64,000 nt of DNA, taken from assembly GCF_011397635.1 (NCBI RefSeq), contig NC_064753.1, positions 42,156,322 through 42,220,321 on the forward strand, given 5' to 3'. Positions 53,105 through 64,000 of this stretch are shown here, in pieces (position 1 is the first letter of the stretch; each line of letters opens with the position of its first letter). Origin of the DNA: Epinephelus fuscoguttatus (lineage: Eukaryota; Chordata; Actinopteri; Perciformes; Serranidae). The position numbers were made by a program, and so were the translations under genes. Below the pieces are notes generated by a model. The model saw nothing but the letters and a program-made list of their open reading frames with translations. It searched no databases and was not told the DNA's origin.

Positions 53105-56100
53105 TTAGAAGAAATGGTTTCTTTTCATGGGTTTCAGGCGGCGTCCGGAAGCGGTGGTATCTGACATGAATTAAAAAAGACGGCAAAATCTGTAAATGCT
53201 GCTTGATTTTTTTTATGGTGCAACTACAATGTACATGAACATATGTAGTATTTGACTTAACACCTTGTTTCCAAATAGCTCTGTGTACGTATGTGAGTCA
53301 ACTCCAAGTCTGTTCATTCCCTTGGTACCTCCATGATCTTATTTGTGTTTGCAAAACGCCTGCTTACATTTTTTATTTCCTCAGACCAAAATTTACTTGA
53401 ACTATTTACTTAAAAAATGTAACTTCTGCAGCAGATTCCAGACAGACTGTGCACACAGTGCCACAGGAAACTAGCATATAAACAAGTTAGCAAACTAATG
53501 AATGCAACTCAGCTCTATTTATACTTAGAAACATTCTGTTTAAATACTTTAGATTATTTCACCTAGAAATAAGCTAAGCAATGTACTGCCATGGAGGAGG
53601 CCACAGCAGAACATATTTAAACTACCTATAAAGACCCACCCAAAACAATCAATATCAGTGTAAGTGTACACTATATTTAAATATTTTCTCTGCTTTACCT
53701 TACACACTAACCAATCGAAGCCGCAGTAGACCAGCAACTCACTGTTCTGCTTAGTAAAATTACACTTTTGTCAGTGGAGTCTGGTGGCTTTGATATAACG
53801 GCTTCAATTCTCAGTTGGAAAAGGCTGTCTGACAGCAAGGTAAAGCAGTGAAAATATTCTAAATAAAGTGTACACCGCAACTGATATGGATTTTTTGCGA
53901 GCCTTTTTGTAGGTGGCTAAAGGGAAACTAATTGAGGCAGCGTTTGCACGGGGCCGTTTGATTTTAATGTATGTTACACAAGGGTTTTCTATCCAGAAGT
54001 TATTTAGACACACATTGTGATTCAGTCGATATGGAAATGCAAATATTAAACAAAACTGTGTGGAAACAAGGCTTTTTAAAGATCTATCATCCAGTAAAAA
54101 CCATTATACACAGAAACCTTGATGCGTTGTGTTGTTCTATTTTGTTTGTTGTAATTTGCAGTACGAGGCAAAATTTAAACACTCGTTTGCTCCCTGCGCC
54201 TCTCCTCTTGAGGTACCTCCCTGGCTGTCGCCGGTCTCTGGCGGTGTCTTGCATTTGGCACTGCGGTTACCAGTGTTATGAAATGATACTGTGCGGCCAT
54301 TAAATTGCACTCTGCTACAAGCATCATCTTTGCTGTTGTGCATTTCTGGATGGCCAAATGTAACTTCTCTTTGTTGAGGAAGATTTCAAGAAAGGTATTG
54401 CTTCCTGGCTCCCTGTCCACTTCTACCCTGTTCTTTTCTCTTGTTGTGGATGTATGTCTCATACGTTACGCCACATTTTCTTCACTGCTTTTTGGTCAAA
54501 CAACTGTTTTGAGGGATGCAAGTAAATGAGGAAATCCAGCCTGTTCTGAATACTTTAATGACGGACAAAAGTTTCAGAGTCAGTGTGTAAACATGACTGA
54601 CACATTGTAAGATTTTTAAATGTGTGACGTAAGAAAAATACAGTTTTGGTGTGCAAAGACCTTTATAATGTCACTTTTGTCAGTAGGTATGAGAGAGTAC
54701 TGCTAGTAGGGGGTGGGCAGGTACATAGGGAGATGGACAGGTGAGAATGTGTTCTTAAAAAGGTACTTACTGCAGTTATAAAGGCGGTTCACCCGAAGGA
54801 TGTCAGTAGGATTCATCTGGGTGGCCCTACCAATGGACACATTTTCATCGGGAATGGGAACGATGGTTGGCTGTCTGTTACTGGAGAAAGCATACCTATG
54901 GTGCATATACACAGCAGTGATGAGAAGTTTAAACTGTACACCTGTACTGTAGAGTGACCACTGACAGCTGAAATATGGACAGCCTGCAAGCTTAAAGCTG
55001 CATTTTAGAGTCTTTGGCCACTTGGGGGCAGAGGAACTCAACGACAGTCTGAAAACATTTAATCTGATATGTAACACTTTATTAAGCTGTTACAGGTAAA
55101 CCATTGTCTAGGCACAGGTCCACATTATTGTTTTAGGGCAGAAGGAAATAATCTGAAGCCAACCTGTAAAAATGCCTAGATGTCATGTCATAAATGCACA
55201 GTAACATGGTATGTTATTATTAAGTTCAGTGAGTGAACTGAGACACTACCTTGGATAGTGCATGACAGAGTTGTAGTCGTAGGGAGTGCCAAGGTTCCTT
55301 GTCTCGAACTTCTCAAAATTGTATTCAAGCCCTGCAGGGGATCACACAGCTCAATCAAATGTTGTCTCTGTTTTATCACAGTTCGACAGTCAAAATACCT
55401 GAAAAGTTCAGTGAATAGTTATATCTGTGCAAAACTACGCTGTTTCTGCACATACGGTTGCTCAGTCTAATTCACACCCATAGCTACTGTATACCTCCTA
55501 AAATGATCTGGTAAAGTCAAATCATATTTTTATTTTTTATCTGTTTCTATACTAAACAGTTTTTACTTGAGGTCAGTTGTATTTAAAGAATACTTCACCC
55601 AAAAAATGATGATTTGTATACCAGTTGTTCATTGCGTGTTACTTTGAATTTGTGAAGAAAACATTTCTTTTTTTGCATGTAGGGCTGCACCTTAATAGTT
55701 ACCAAACGTTAGTCGACCATAATAGCTTATTAGTCTGCAAGATTTCATTAGTTGCTTAGTCAGAGAAAAAAAAATTGGTCCACGCTTTTGTTACCTCAAG
55801 GCTGGATTACTGTAACTCTCTATTATCAGGTAGCTCTAGTAAGTCCTTAAAAACTCTCCAGCTAATTCAGAATGCAGCAGCACGTGTACTAACAGTAACT
55901 AAGAAACGTGATCATATTTCTCCTGTTCTGTTTCTCCTGTTCTGTCATATTTCTGTTCTCTGCACTGGCTCCCTGTAAAATCCAGAATTGAATTTAAAAT
56001 CCTACTGTTAACTTATAAAGCTCTAAATGGTCAAGCTCCATCATATCTTAGAGAGCTCATAGTGCCATATTATCCCACCAGAACACTGCGCTCTGAGAAC

Positions 56101-56370
56101 GCAGGGTTACTCGTGGTCCCTAAAGTCTCCAAAAGTAGATCAGGAGCCAGAGCCTTCAGCTATCAGGCTCCTCTCCTGTGGAATCATCTTCCTGTTACGG
56201 TCCGGGAGGCAGACACCGTCTCCACATTTAAAACTAGACTTAAGACTTTCCTCTTTGATAAAGCTTATAGTTAGGGCTGGCTCAGGCTTGCCCTGTACCA
56301 GCCCCTAGTTAGGCTGACTTAGGCCTAGTCTGCCAGAGGACCCCCCTATAATACACCGGGCACCCTCTCT

Positions 56371-56412
<42 letters not shown>

Positions 56413-56768
56413 TCCTATTACTGCATCTTGCTAACTCGGCCATTCTGGATGTCACTAACTCGACTTCTTCTCCGGAGCCTTTGTGCTCCACTGTCTCTCA
56501 GGTTAACTCTTATTGCAGCGGTGCCTGGACAGCATGACGTGTGTGGTTGTGCTGCTGCCGTGGTCCTGCCAGATACCTCCTGCTGCTGCTGCTGCCATCA
56601 TTAGTCATTAGTCATACTTCTACTGTTATTATACACATATGACTATTGTCACACATGTATACTGCCAGATATTAATACATACTTTCAACATATTGTACCG
56701 CAGTAGCCAGAACTATAACTATAATATTATTACTTTCAATAATGTTGTTGTAAGCTACTGTCATTACC

Positions 56769-56820
<52 letters not shown>

Positions 56821-59815
56821 ATTGTGTCATATGGATTACTGTTAATTTATTATGCTGATCTGTTCTGTACGACATCTATTGCACGTCTGTCCGTCCTGGA
56901 AGAGGGATCCCTCCTCAGTTGCTCTTCCTGAGGTTTCTACTGTTTTTTTTCCCCGTTAAAGGGTTTTTTGGGGAGTTTTTCCTTATCCGCTGTGAGGGTC
57001 CTAAGGACAGAGGGATGTCGTATGCTGTAAAGCCCTGTGAGGCAAATTGTGATTTGTGATATTGGGCTTTATAAATAAAATTGATTGATTGATTGAAAAG
57101 TGAAACTCTATCAGTAGCTGCACCTTGTCAAAATAAATCAAAACCTATATGACTGGACCATGTGGTAAATTAAGCAATCACAGCCGACAGATATCTTTCA
57201 CTTCTTCTGTAAATATTCAGTCTGATGAATACGGAAAAGTTGATCATTTTAGTGCAGAACTACCCAGAGCCAAACCCATCTTCATTCGTCGACTACAAAC
57301 ATGACATGCCATCTGAAACATGTAAGTAGCTACATGCCCATTAGCCACTTAGCACAATCATTACTGCTTTGCCAACAGCGTCATTAACAGGTGGCTCGCT
57401 CAGTGTGTGACGTGCACTTGTAGATAAAATATAGGCCTATGTTAATGAAAGTTCATTAGTACGGTTTTGTATTTCTCTGTAATGTAGCACAGTGTTAACA
57501 ATGTTACTGATACTATTCTTTCTCACACCTTCAACTCAAACCACCAAAATATATATATCATTTAATGATTTACAGAATTTAATATCGTAAACATGCAGCC
57601 ACCTAGTCGACTAATGGCTCTAAATGACGACTATTGGTCGACTAGGAAAATTCTTAGTCTTAGACATTACACTATAAAACACTTTCACCTTCGAGTAGGG
57701 CACCCCGATCGTACCTGAGCATGCATGTGTGTATGAGGTTCACTTGAGCGTAGTTTAAACACGAGACTCTTTGTTCTGACGAGTTTTATACAGTAGTGTT
57801 TTACCAAAAATGTATGTGTTTGGAAACTACTGAATGTAAGACTGGATAAATACAGTATACTGCACGAATTGTGTGAGAGTTTGTAAACTGATGTTTTGAT
57901 ATAATTTTGCTGATATTAAATGTGGACCCCAATGACCCCAACTCATCAAGAGTGTTTGCCTCAGGTGAACTCTCCTTTAACTGTGCAGGCACTCAAAAAG
58001 TTTCCTAAACGAAATTCGAGATAACGCCGTAAGTCATTGATATTCAGATGGTCATTTTGCAGATGAATCATTCCTTTAAGTGGAAGACCCCATTTTGGTT
58101 GTTTATATCTTCTGTAAAAGCATTACAAAGGTTTCCCCTGTATTCTACATAATGAAAGTCTGTAACTGGACCAACCACGAATGATATTTTCCCATATGAT
58201 GCGAACATGATCGTCTCTGTCGGACCGGGTCTGCTCATGGTTGAAGCCCAGGGCATGGAGCAACTCATGTTGGATGATCCCCAGGAAAATACAGCCCTGG
58301 CGCATCAGAGACACTACCTGGCCTCTACCACGACGCCCAACATATGAATAACACCTGAAAGAGAGAAGTAAATAACACTTTGACTCTTGAGTGTATTCAT
58401 GCATGCTCTTGTGGGATGTACATTGTGTGGTCCGTACCCTGAGCGTGACTGAATATCCAGGAAGTCCTCCTGTCTGTCCAAGGGAGTGAAGCGGATGCAG
58501 GTGGACTCAGCAAATGACCGCAGGCCTTGGATGATGGCACGTGTCTCTCTTCGGGCTTGACAGTAAAAACAAAAACATTTATTATCATACTCCTACCACT
58601 AGATCTGCAACTGCTACTGCTATTGCTACGACTATGACACCTTCTGCAACTAGGCAACTATTTACTGCTCCTACCAGTCAATTAGCACTGCTAACACAAA
58701 TAAAAAACAAAATGAAAGCCCAGACTTCAGTACTTACAGAATTGGTTGGAGATACGGTAGGGTACGTAGACATTGCCATCGGTGGCTTTAGGCCACAGGC
58801 AGCCTCGTGCTGGTGCTGTGCAGGGATCAGCGTTCTGGAAACCGTCTGGCACTGCTATGTCTCCTAACACCAGAGGTTCATCAATGTTCTTTCCTGGAAA
58901 ATGACATGATGATCAAGACAGTTGAACTGTAACGCCAGCTTTATGTATTATTTCTAATGTTTTAATGAATTATTTTCTTCTGTATTTAAGTTTAGATTAT
59001 CAATACAGTACATTTGCGCTGAATGATAATTTCACCAGAGGGACTGAATAAAGCAGTTGCAGTGGAGATGAACATACCAACATCAACATTGGCCTTCTCT
59101 ATCAGGGAAAAGACACTGAATTCATCATCATCAATGTTGTTGCCTGTGGAATAGAAAAAGTTCATGTATTTATGTATCAGTCACATGATGTACGACTATA
59201 TATTTACAGAATCTTACAGTCTGAAAAGCAACCATGTCTCACCAGAGTACTCCTCACTCTTTTCAAAAAAACCCTGTAATAAGACACAAAGTAAAAGTTG
59301 TAAAAATATGGTTGAATTAAAAATGTGAAAATTTGCTTCTATTCAGACAGAGTGAAGTTCCATCAGAAATTTGATTTCAGTTTACGACTACTGTATTTGG
59401 TCCTGTAGAGACAGCATACAAGGGAAAGCAAACTTTGAAAAATGAATATTTCTGTTTTCAAAATTCAAAAATACATCTTTTGAGGCAGAGAGCAAAATGC
59501 CAGCATCAAATTTTGCTTTTTGCAATTAACCAAATTATCTCTGTTAAGAAACAGTTTCCATGTCAGTCTCCCAACAATTAAATACAAAAGCCCCCCTTTT
59601 TTGTGAGCAGTCAGTCAATATCAAGATCATTGTATGTCATTGAAGAAAAACTGAATTTTGGGCTATACAGAAAACTGCAAGTATTCATGTAATCATTAAA
59701 AAAGTAAGTCTCTGTCTGTTCGTATTAATGTAAAGTGTGTGCAGATGCTTACCGGTATAGTAAAACTGTGCACAAAGCAAAAGAGGACACTGAGCACAGC
59801 AGCCTGGAGGGTCAT
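53105..59815 (-). CDS. Six-cysteine astacin metalloprotease, copy B (nephrosin/c6ast-like)
   Basis: Nine minus-strand coding exons give 291 aa: 59753-59815, 59243-59273, 59078-59143, 58738-58893, 58438-58555, 58176-58354, 55250-55331, 54771-54895, 53105-53160. A signal peptide occupies about residues 1-20. The propeptide carries LVLGD (D65), the likely zymogen aspartate switch, and the mature enzyme starts near NAD at 74-76. Zinc ligands are H174, H178 and H184 with catalytic E175 in [17 protein letters not shown]; the Met-turn is SVMHY at 226-230. Mature cysteines are 78, 85, 125, 146, 166 and 273, exactly six, which defines the teleost six-cysteine astacins (nephrosin, patristacin, c6ast). 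After C273 there is an 18-residue basic tail ending KRNHFF. A 2.8-kb intron (55332-58175) houses nested retroelements. The donor of the zinc-motif exon is weak (GTTGGT). Confidence 0.92.
55765..57095 (+). mobile_element. LINE 3' half (L2/Rex1-like) nested in the hAT relic
   Basis: Plus-strand blocks read [56 protein letters not shown], then [20 protein letters not shown] and [16 protein letters not shown]. This is the C-terminal half of a LINE reverse transcriptase protein with one frameshift. The long 3' region contains two CT microsatellites and ends in TTTATAAATAAAATTGATTG repeats. It is antisense to the host astacin gene. Confidence 0.78.
56371..56409. repeat. (TC)n microsatellite in LINE 3' region
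   Basis: About 19 uninterrupted CT dinucleotides. A second CT tract follows at 56772-56814. Confidence 0.92.
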
Positions 59816-59867
59816 GGCTGTTACTGGACGGTGGCAGCAGACTGAGACAAAGTGAGAGGTGTTCCAA

Positions 59868-59875
59868 CTTATATA
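59868..59875 (-). promoter_or_regulatory. TATA box of astacin B
   Basis: TATATAAG on the minus strand, 53 bp upstream of the start codon. A start site about 30 bp downstream would give a 5' UTR of about 25 nt. The same promoter type occurs at astacin A. Confidence 0.65.
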
Positions 59876-60319
59876 GGTGAGAATGCCAACTTACTTTCAT
59901 CCTAATATGGCATACTGCTTACCAAAGACTCGTTGGCAAATTAATCTACACTAGAAGTGGCAGTTATTACTTAAAATGCACTGTGGTTTGCGCAAGATGT
60001 GGGCTTTGTTTTTTTTTTTTATTCTACAGTTTGTGCCCAGGCAGGAGCAGATTACACATTTTAGCAGTCAGTCAATTAATAAGTGAAAACACTTACCTCA
60101 TTTTAGACTCCAACATGAAACTCATACCTTAATTTAGTATTCTCAAGCAATGCAGTATTTCTATAATATATTGGTATTCAAATATGCCATTTTGCACTGG
60201 AGCTGTATTTGTGGAAATAAATAGTATTTTGCCACAAAGTCACAGTCATTGCGTCGAAAACAAACGTTTTTGGTGATAACGGTACAAGTTGCAAGTGCTA
60301 ATCAATTAACCATCAGTAA
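59876..60319. other. Upstream region of astacin B
   Basis: No gene or clear element seen. It leads into a tandem repeat block at about 60320. Confidence 0.4.
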
Positions 60320-61135
60320 CCAGTGATGGTAGTGTCAGCAGCCGAAATCAGGCCAGTTGATTTGGTTCGATCCTGAGACATCATTCATCCTGAGTCTCAG
60401 CCAAGTCAGGCAACTGCACGCGGCCCAACTTACTTCTTCCAGCATATCAAGTTTTGGCGGATGCTGGGCCAGGTCATTTTTATAGTAGCCCAGTAACAGC
60501 AGTGTTGGCAGCCAAAATCAGGACAGTTTATTTGGTTTGATTCTGGGGCATCATTCATCCTGAGTCTCAGCCAAGTCAGGCAACTGCACCTGGCCCAAAT
60601 TACTTCTACTTCTTCTCTTCCAGCGTATCGAGTTTGGACTGATGATGGGCAGGGTCATTTTTATAACAGCCCAGTTATGGCAGTGTTGACAGCTGGAATT
60701 GGGACAGTTATTTGGTCCAATTCTGGGGCATCATTCATCCTGAGTCGCAGTCGAGTCGGGCAACTTTAGGCGGCCCAACTTATTTCCTCTGGCGCTGATA
60801 CTGGGCCAGGTCATTTTTGATGATGGCCAAGTGATCGCAGTGTCGGCAGCCAGAATTGGGACATTATATTTTGTCCCATTCTGGGGCTTCATTGACCTGA
60901 GTCTCAGCTGAGTCGGGCAACCGGATGCTGCCCAACCTATTTGTGTTGGCAGTGTTGGTAGCTGAAGCTGGGACAGTTTATTTGGTCCAATTCTGGGGCA
61001 TCATTCATCCCAGGTCTCAGCCGAGTTGGGCAATCAGTTGCAACCTGACTTCTTTCAACTGGCGTGATGAGTTTTGGCTGATGCTGGGCCAGGTCATTTT
61101 GGATATCTGGGCAATATTAGTTATCATAGTTAATA
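60320..61135. repeat. Tandem repeat, about 170-bp unit, five copies
   Basis: The anchor CATCATTCATCCTGAGTCTC recurs at about 60379, 60549, 60729 (TCGC variant) and 60999, with a shortened form (CTTCATTGACCTGAGTCTC) near 60887. Each unit also contains GTGTTGGCAGC or a variant, a GGACAGTTTATTTGGT segment, and GCTGGGCCAGGTCATTTT. Spacings are about 170, 180, 159 and 111 bp, so the last copies are shortened. No coding potential. It may be the internal repeat of a larger transposon or a small satellite block. Confidence 0.85.
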
Positions 61136-62318
61136 CTGTGGGCCCAAACGACGCATAGTGCGTCCAAATTCACACCTGCTCTTCTCTACTGATTTTCTCC
61201 GTGACTGTGTGTCATAGCAAGAAGCCACACACATCACATGAAACAGCGGAATCGTAGCTTTCTGACAAGACCAACTTGTCGGTAGTCCAATGTTTTCACA
61301 GTGAAAAAAAATGATAAAGTTACACTAAAGTCATGAATAACAGAGCTTTCATGCAGCTTTGCACACACATTACTCTTGGATGGATTACTCGCGAATGCAG
61401 GCTCGCACAGAAATGCCACACATTTCACATGAAAGTACAGGACTACAGCTTTCCAGTGATACCACACACATCATTGTGCTGTCATCCCATCATGCTATAA
61501 ATACAGATTGATTGTCAATCCATCTTGTTATCAGTCACTTCATATAGTGAGGAATATCGTATCTTACCACGTCTTACGCTTGCGTGTGTTTCTCCCTGTC
61601 TATCCACATTTGTAGTCCAGCTTTCAAGATGCAAATATCTCCATATTGTCCAGTTGACACTCGTCAAACTTTGTATGACAAGACAAGCGCACTTCACCTT
61701 TGCGCACCCAGACAACTGTAGCCTAATTATGCATGTGTGACAGGGCCGTAGTCACTATATACATTGAGGGGGACATGCCCCCCCCAGCTCAAAATGTCCC
61801 CCCAATATATAACTGAAGCTGAAAAACAACAACAAACTTTGTTTACTGCAAACAAAGTGGCAAATATTATCTTGGAGGACATCATTGCACTTGGTTGACT
61901 ATTTTTCTATGATCTTAAATGTAAATATTGCATGTTTCTTTCAGATAAAACACATTTTTGACTTGTGAATGAGTCAATGGAATTTCTTGCAATAATGAAA
62001 ACATACTGGCAATCATGTCCGCCTAGCACAAACCACATGTTTTGGACAGCTGTGAAGTGACAGAATGTCCCACCATCATCAAAAAAACAAGATATAGCAT
62101 GTGTATGTAGCCTTTATAATGACTGTGATATGAGCTTAAAAGTAAAGGCAGTAAAAATACCCCAAAAACCCCTAGGGCCCATAGGGTTAAGTTATATGCA
62201 GTTACTGTAATTAGCCAGACATTTACCCAGTGACACACAAGTCCCCTCAGCAGATTTGGTCCCCTGGCTGTGGCCTTGTTCTCAGGGTATAAAAGGCAAA
62301 AAGGCACGTTTTTATAAC
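61136..62318. other. Repeat-derived intergenic sequence
   Basis: Two related sub-blocks (GCCACACACATCACATGAAA at 61223 and GCCACACATTTCACATGAAA at 61416) suggest an internal direct repeat. A CCCCCCCAGCTCAAAATGTC segment at about 61780 looks like a transposon end. No gene. Confidence 0.45.
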
Positions 62319-62322
62319 TTAA

Positions 62323-63173
62323 AGGTGTAGACACACCAAACCGACATCAAAGAACTAGTGGCAATGAAAGCCAACTGTTGCGTTGTCTACAGCGCCTCAC
62401 GTCACCCTGAGTCCGTTGCATTTGAACACACTACACGGACTACATCCAATGGCCAAGTGGCACGTACGTTCTGCGCCTGCGTGAGAGAGAGCGGAGTGAG
62501 AGAGTTGTACATCCTGTCAGCTGAGGGGTCTCCTATCTGTGCAGCCGAGCACCGCAGCACTTCCACAGACTATTACATCCAGACGGTCCCGGTGTTTCCT
62601 CCGCAGGCTCCACTTCACTCAGCTGCCCAATAAACCCGCTGCTTCTTCCCACTTTAACCTGAATAACAAACCAGGGCTCAGTGCTCAGCTAGCTGCTCCC
62701 AGCTAGCCCCGGCTCTCCGTTTGGATTCAAACGGAGAGCTGGGGCTTGCTCGGAGGCTAGTGGAAGCTAACTGGCCGTGCTTCCCTCCAGTCATGCTGCG
62801 GCTAACGCTCCACCAGCCGCTCCCAGCTAGCCGCTCCCAGCTAGCCCCGATTTGTTATTCAGGTTAAAGTGGGAAGAAGCAGCGGATTTGTCATGCAGCT
62901 GAGTGAAGTGGAGCCTGAGGAGGAAGCACAGGTTAGCCCCGGTTTCACTACAGGCAGATTCACTCACTAGGGATAGGGAAATAAAACAGCCAATCGGAGT
63001 GATCTCTCTCACCGACAAGCTCCGCCACGATTCAACATGTTCAATCAGTCGAAAAGCCGCCGACGCCGAAGTGCAGACGGTGCGGGACACACCGCAAAAA
63101 CTAGGGAAACAGACGCTCACCGACGGCCCGACTTTGGTCGACGGCCGACCGTTGGCTTGGCATGTCAGGGCCT
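62323..63173. mobile_element. TTAA-flanked DNA element with internal palindrome
   Basis: An 851-bp segment sits between TTAA tetranucleotides (62319-62322 and 63174-63177). The ends AGGTGTAGACACACCAAACC and, inverted, AGGCCCTGACATGCCAAGCC match at about two thirds of positions. A TTAA target is expected for piggyBac and Kolobok elements. The interior contains a large palindrome (62598-62923). No transposase frame is apparent; the short open frames have no known motif. Confidence 0.55.
62598..62923. repeat. Palindrome with 73-bp arms
   Basis: The left arm 62598-62670 is the imperfect reverse complement of the right arm 62851-62923; best blocks are CTCCACTTCACTCAGCTGC / GCAGCTGAGTGAAGTGGAG and GCTTCTTCCCACTTTAACCT with its complement. 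The 180-bp loop contains a smaller perfect hairpin (GCTCTCCGTTTG-GATT-CAAACGGAGAGC, 62712-62739) and a short tandem CTCCCAGCTAGCC repeat. Confidence 0.85.
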
Positions 63174-63177
63174 TTAA

Positions 63178-64000
63178 AGAAAAAGTAACTTCCATTGAAA
63201 TAAGATGCCATGCTTTTTTTAATGGCTGCAACACTACACTATATAAAATGTATCTGACATGTCTTATGCATCACTTCATACACATTTTCTCAAAATTCAG
63301 CCAGACACACAGATATGTTTGGATCATTTGCTCTCCTCTCAAGTTATGAGGAAACTCTCTGGGTTGAAATCGTCTGGCAAGACACCATAGAAATAGCAGC
63401 GATGGGGTCACGGGAGGATCTGGCAGGACTGGAAAGACCATAGAAGTTTAGTATAAAATAAATGTGATAAATAACTCACAATGCATTAAATCAAAACACT
63501 TCTTGATAATGGAATTATGCTTGGAGAGGAAAGAGACCCCAATGATTTATGTTTTAATGCATCACTTCACTGTAGTATTGCTTCATATGTGTTAATTTTA
63601 CATGATCTTCAGTGAGGTGAGAACTTGGTGAGTGGTGAGAAAAAAAAAGTTAATAAGTTTGTTAAACAACATCAAATTAAAGCTAATGACAACTCCTGTA
63701 ATATAATAGACTTCCCAAATCCCATATCTTCAGGGTTTCTGTTATGTGCTGATGAATAATTGACAATGAGTTACACGTCTCATGATGTTTTACAGAAAAT
63801 ATTATAGTTCAGACATGTAGACGATTTTCATTTGAAAGGATGGTATGGTGTTACAAAAGCCTTTTTTGTGTTTATATGACTTCTCCAAATTGTGGGCACA
63901 GTTGCAATATGTTTTAGGTTTATACACAGTATTGCATAGTCTTGCAAAAATAGGACTAAAGCAATGGACCCTTTTCACATGCCCACACCACACAACCTCT
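63178..64000. other. Unannotated right end of window
   Basis: AT-rich sequence without splice-flanked exons, protein motifs or clear repeat structure. Confidence 0.4.

Larger units (their letters stand above)
55679..57665. mobile_element. hAT-like element in astacin B intron, split by a LINE
   Basis: The left part begins TAGGGCTGCACCTTAATAGT and contains AACGTTAGTCGACCATAATAG. The right end near 57600-57665 contains CTAGTCGACTAATGGCTC and ATTGGTCGACTAGG. GTCGACTA-rich ends with GGGCTGCA are typical of fish hAT relics. The centre is occupied by a LINE (55765-57095). No transposase frame survives. Confidence 0.55.

Overview
This window is nuclear DNA from a ray-finned (teleost, probably percomorph) fish. 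The evidence is spliced vertebrate genes with GT/AG introns, AT-rich introns full of Tc1-like, hAT-like and LINE remnants, tRNA-derived SINEs, many microsatellites, and the GCTAACGTTAGC motif common in percomorph non-coding DNA. I see no prokaryotic or viral gene organisation.

Five protein-coding genes can be assembled exon by exon. (1) ankdd1a, plus strand, 40-15931: 15 coding exons, 508 aa, ankyrin repeats followed by a death domain. (2) znf414, plus strand, 28632-31839: 5 exons, 331 aa, zinc-finger protein with a proline-rich middle. (3) mtch2, minus strand, 46431-34855: 13 exons, 301 aa, mitochondrial outer-membrane carrier homologue, tail-to-tail with znf414. (4) and (5) Two tandem minus-strand six-cysteine astacin metalloproteases (nephrosin/c6ast type): copy A at about 51622-48936, which carries a one-base frameshift in one exon, and copy B at 59815-53105, intact at 291 aa. 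The two copies share identical lengths for four exons, so they are a local duplication. Each has its own TATA box, as expected for genes expressed strongly in particular tissues.

Between ankdd1a and znf414 (21.2-27.7 kb) lies the most striking region. It is a roughly 37-40 bp AT-rich minisatellite array interrupted by a nearly full-length, frameshifted LINE with a restriction-like endonuclease (R2/R4/Hero superfamily), flanked by 19-bp direct repeats that are part of the array. Array units are inverted at both outer ends.

The remaining sequence holds TE relics. These include a THAP-domain element next to ankdd1a exon 2, an inverted pair of Tc1-like transposase copies in intron 11, a SINE inserted in a Tc1-like relic with a 14-15 bp target duplication in mtch2 intron 1, a LINE nested in a hAT-like element inside astacin B, a five-copy repeat of about 170 bp (60.3-61.1 kb), and a TTAA-flanked element with a 73-bp-arm palindrome (62.3-63.2 kb). 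No novel gene system is claimed. The best leads are the LINE/minisatellite association, the frameshifted astacin paralogue, the basic C-terminal tail of astacin B, and several TE-to-splice-site juxtapositions in ankdd1a.
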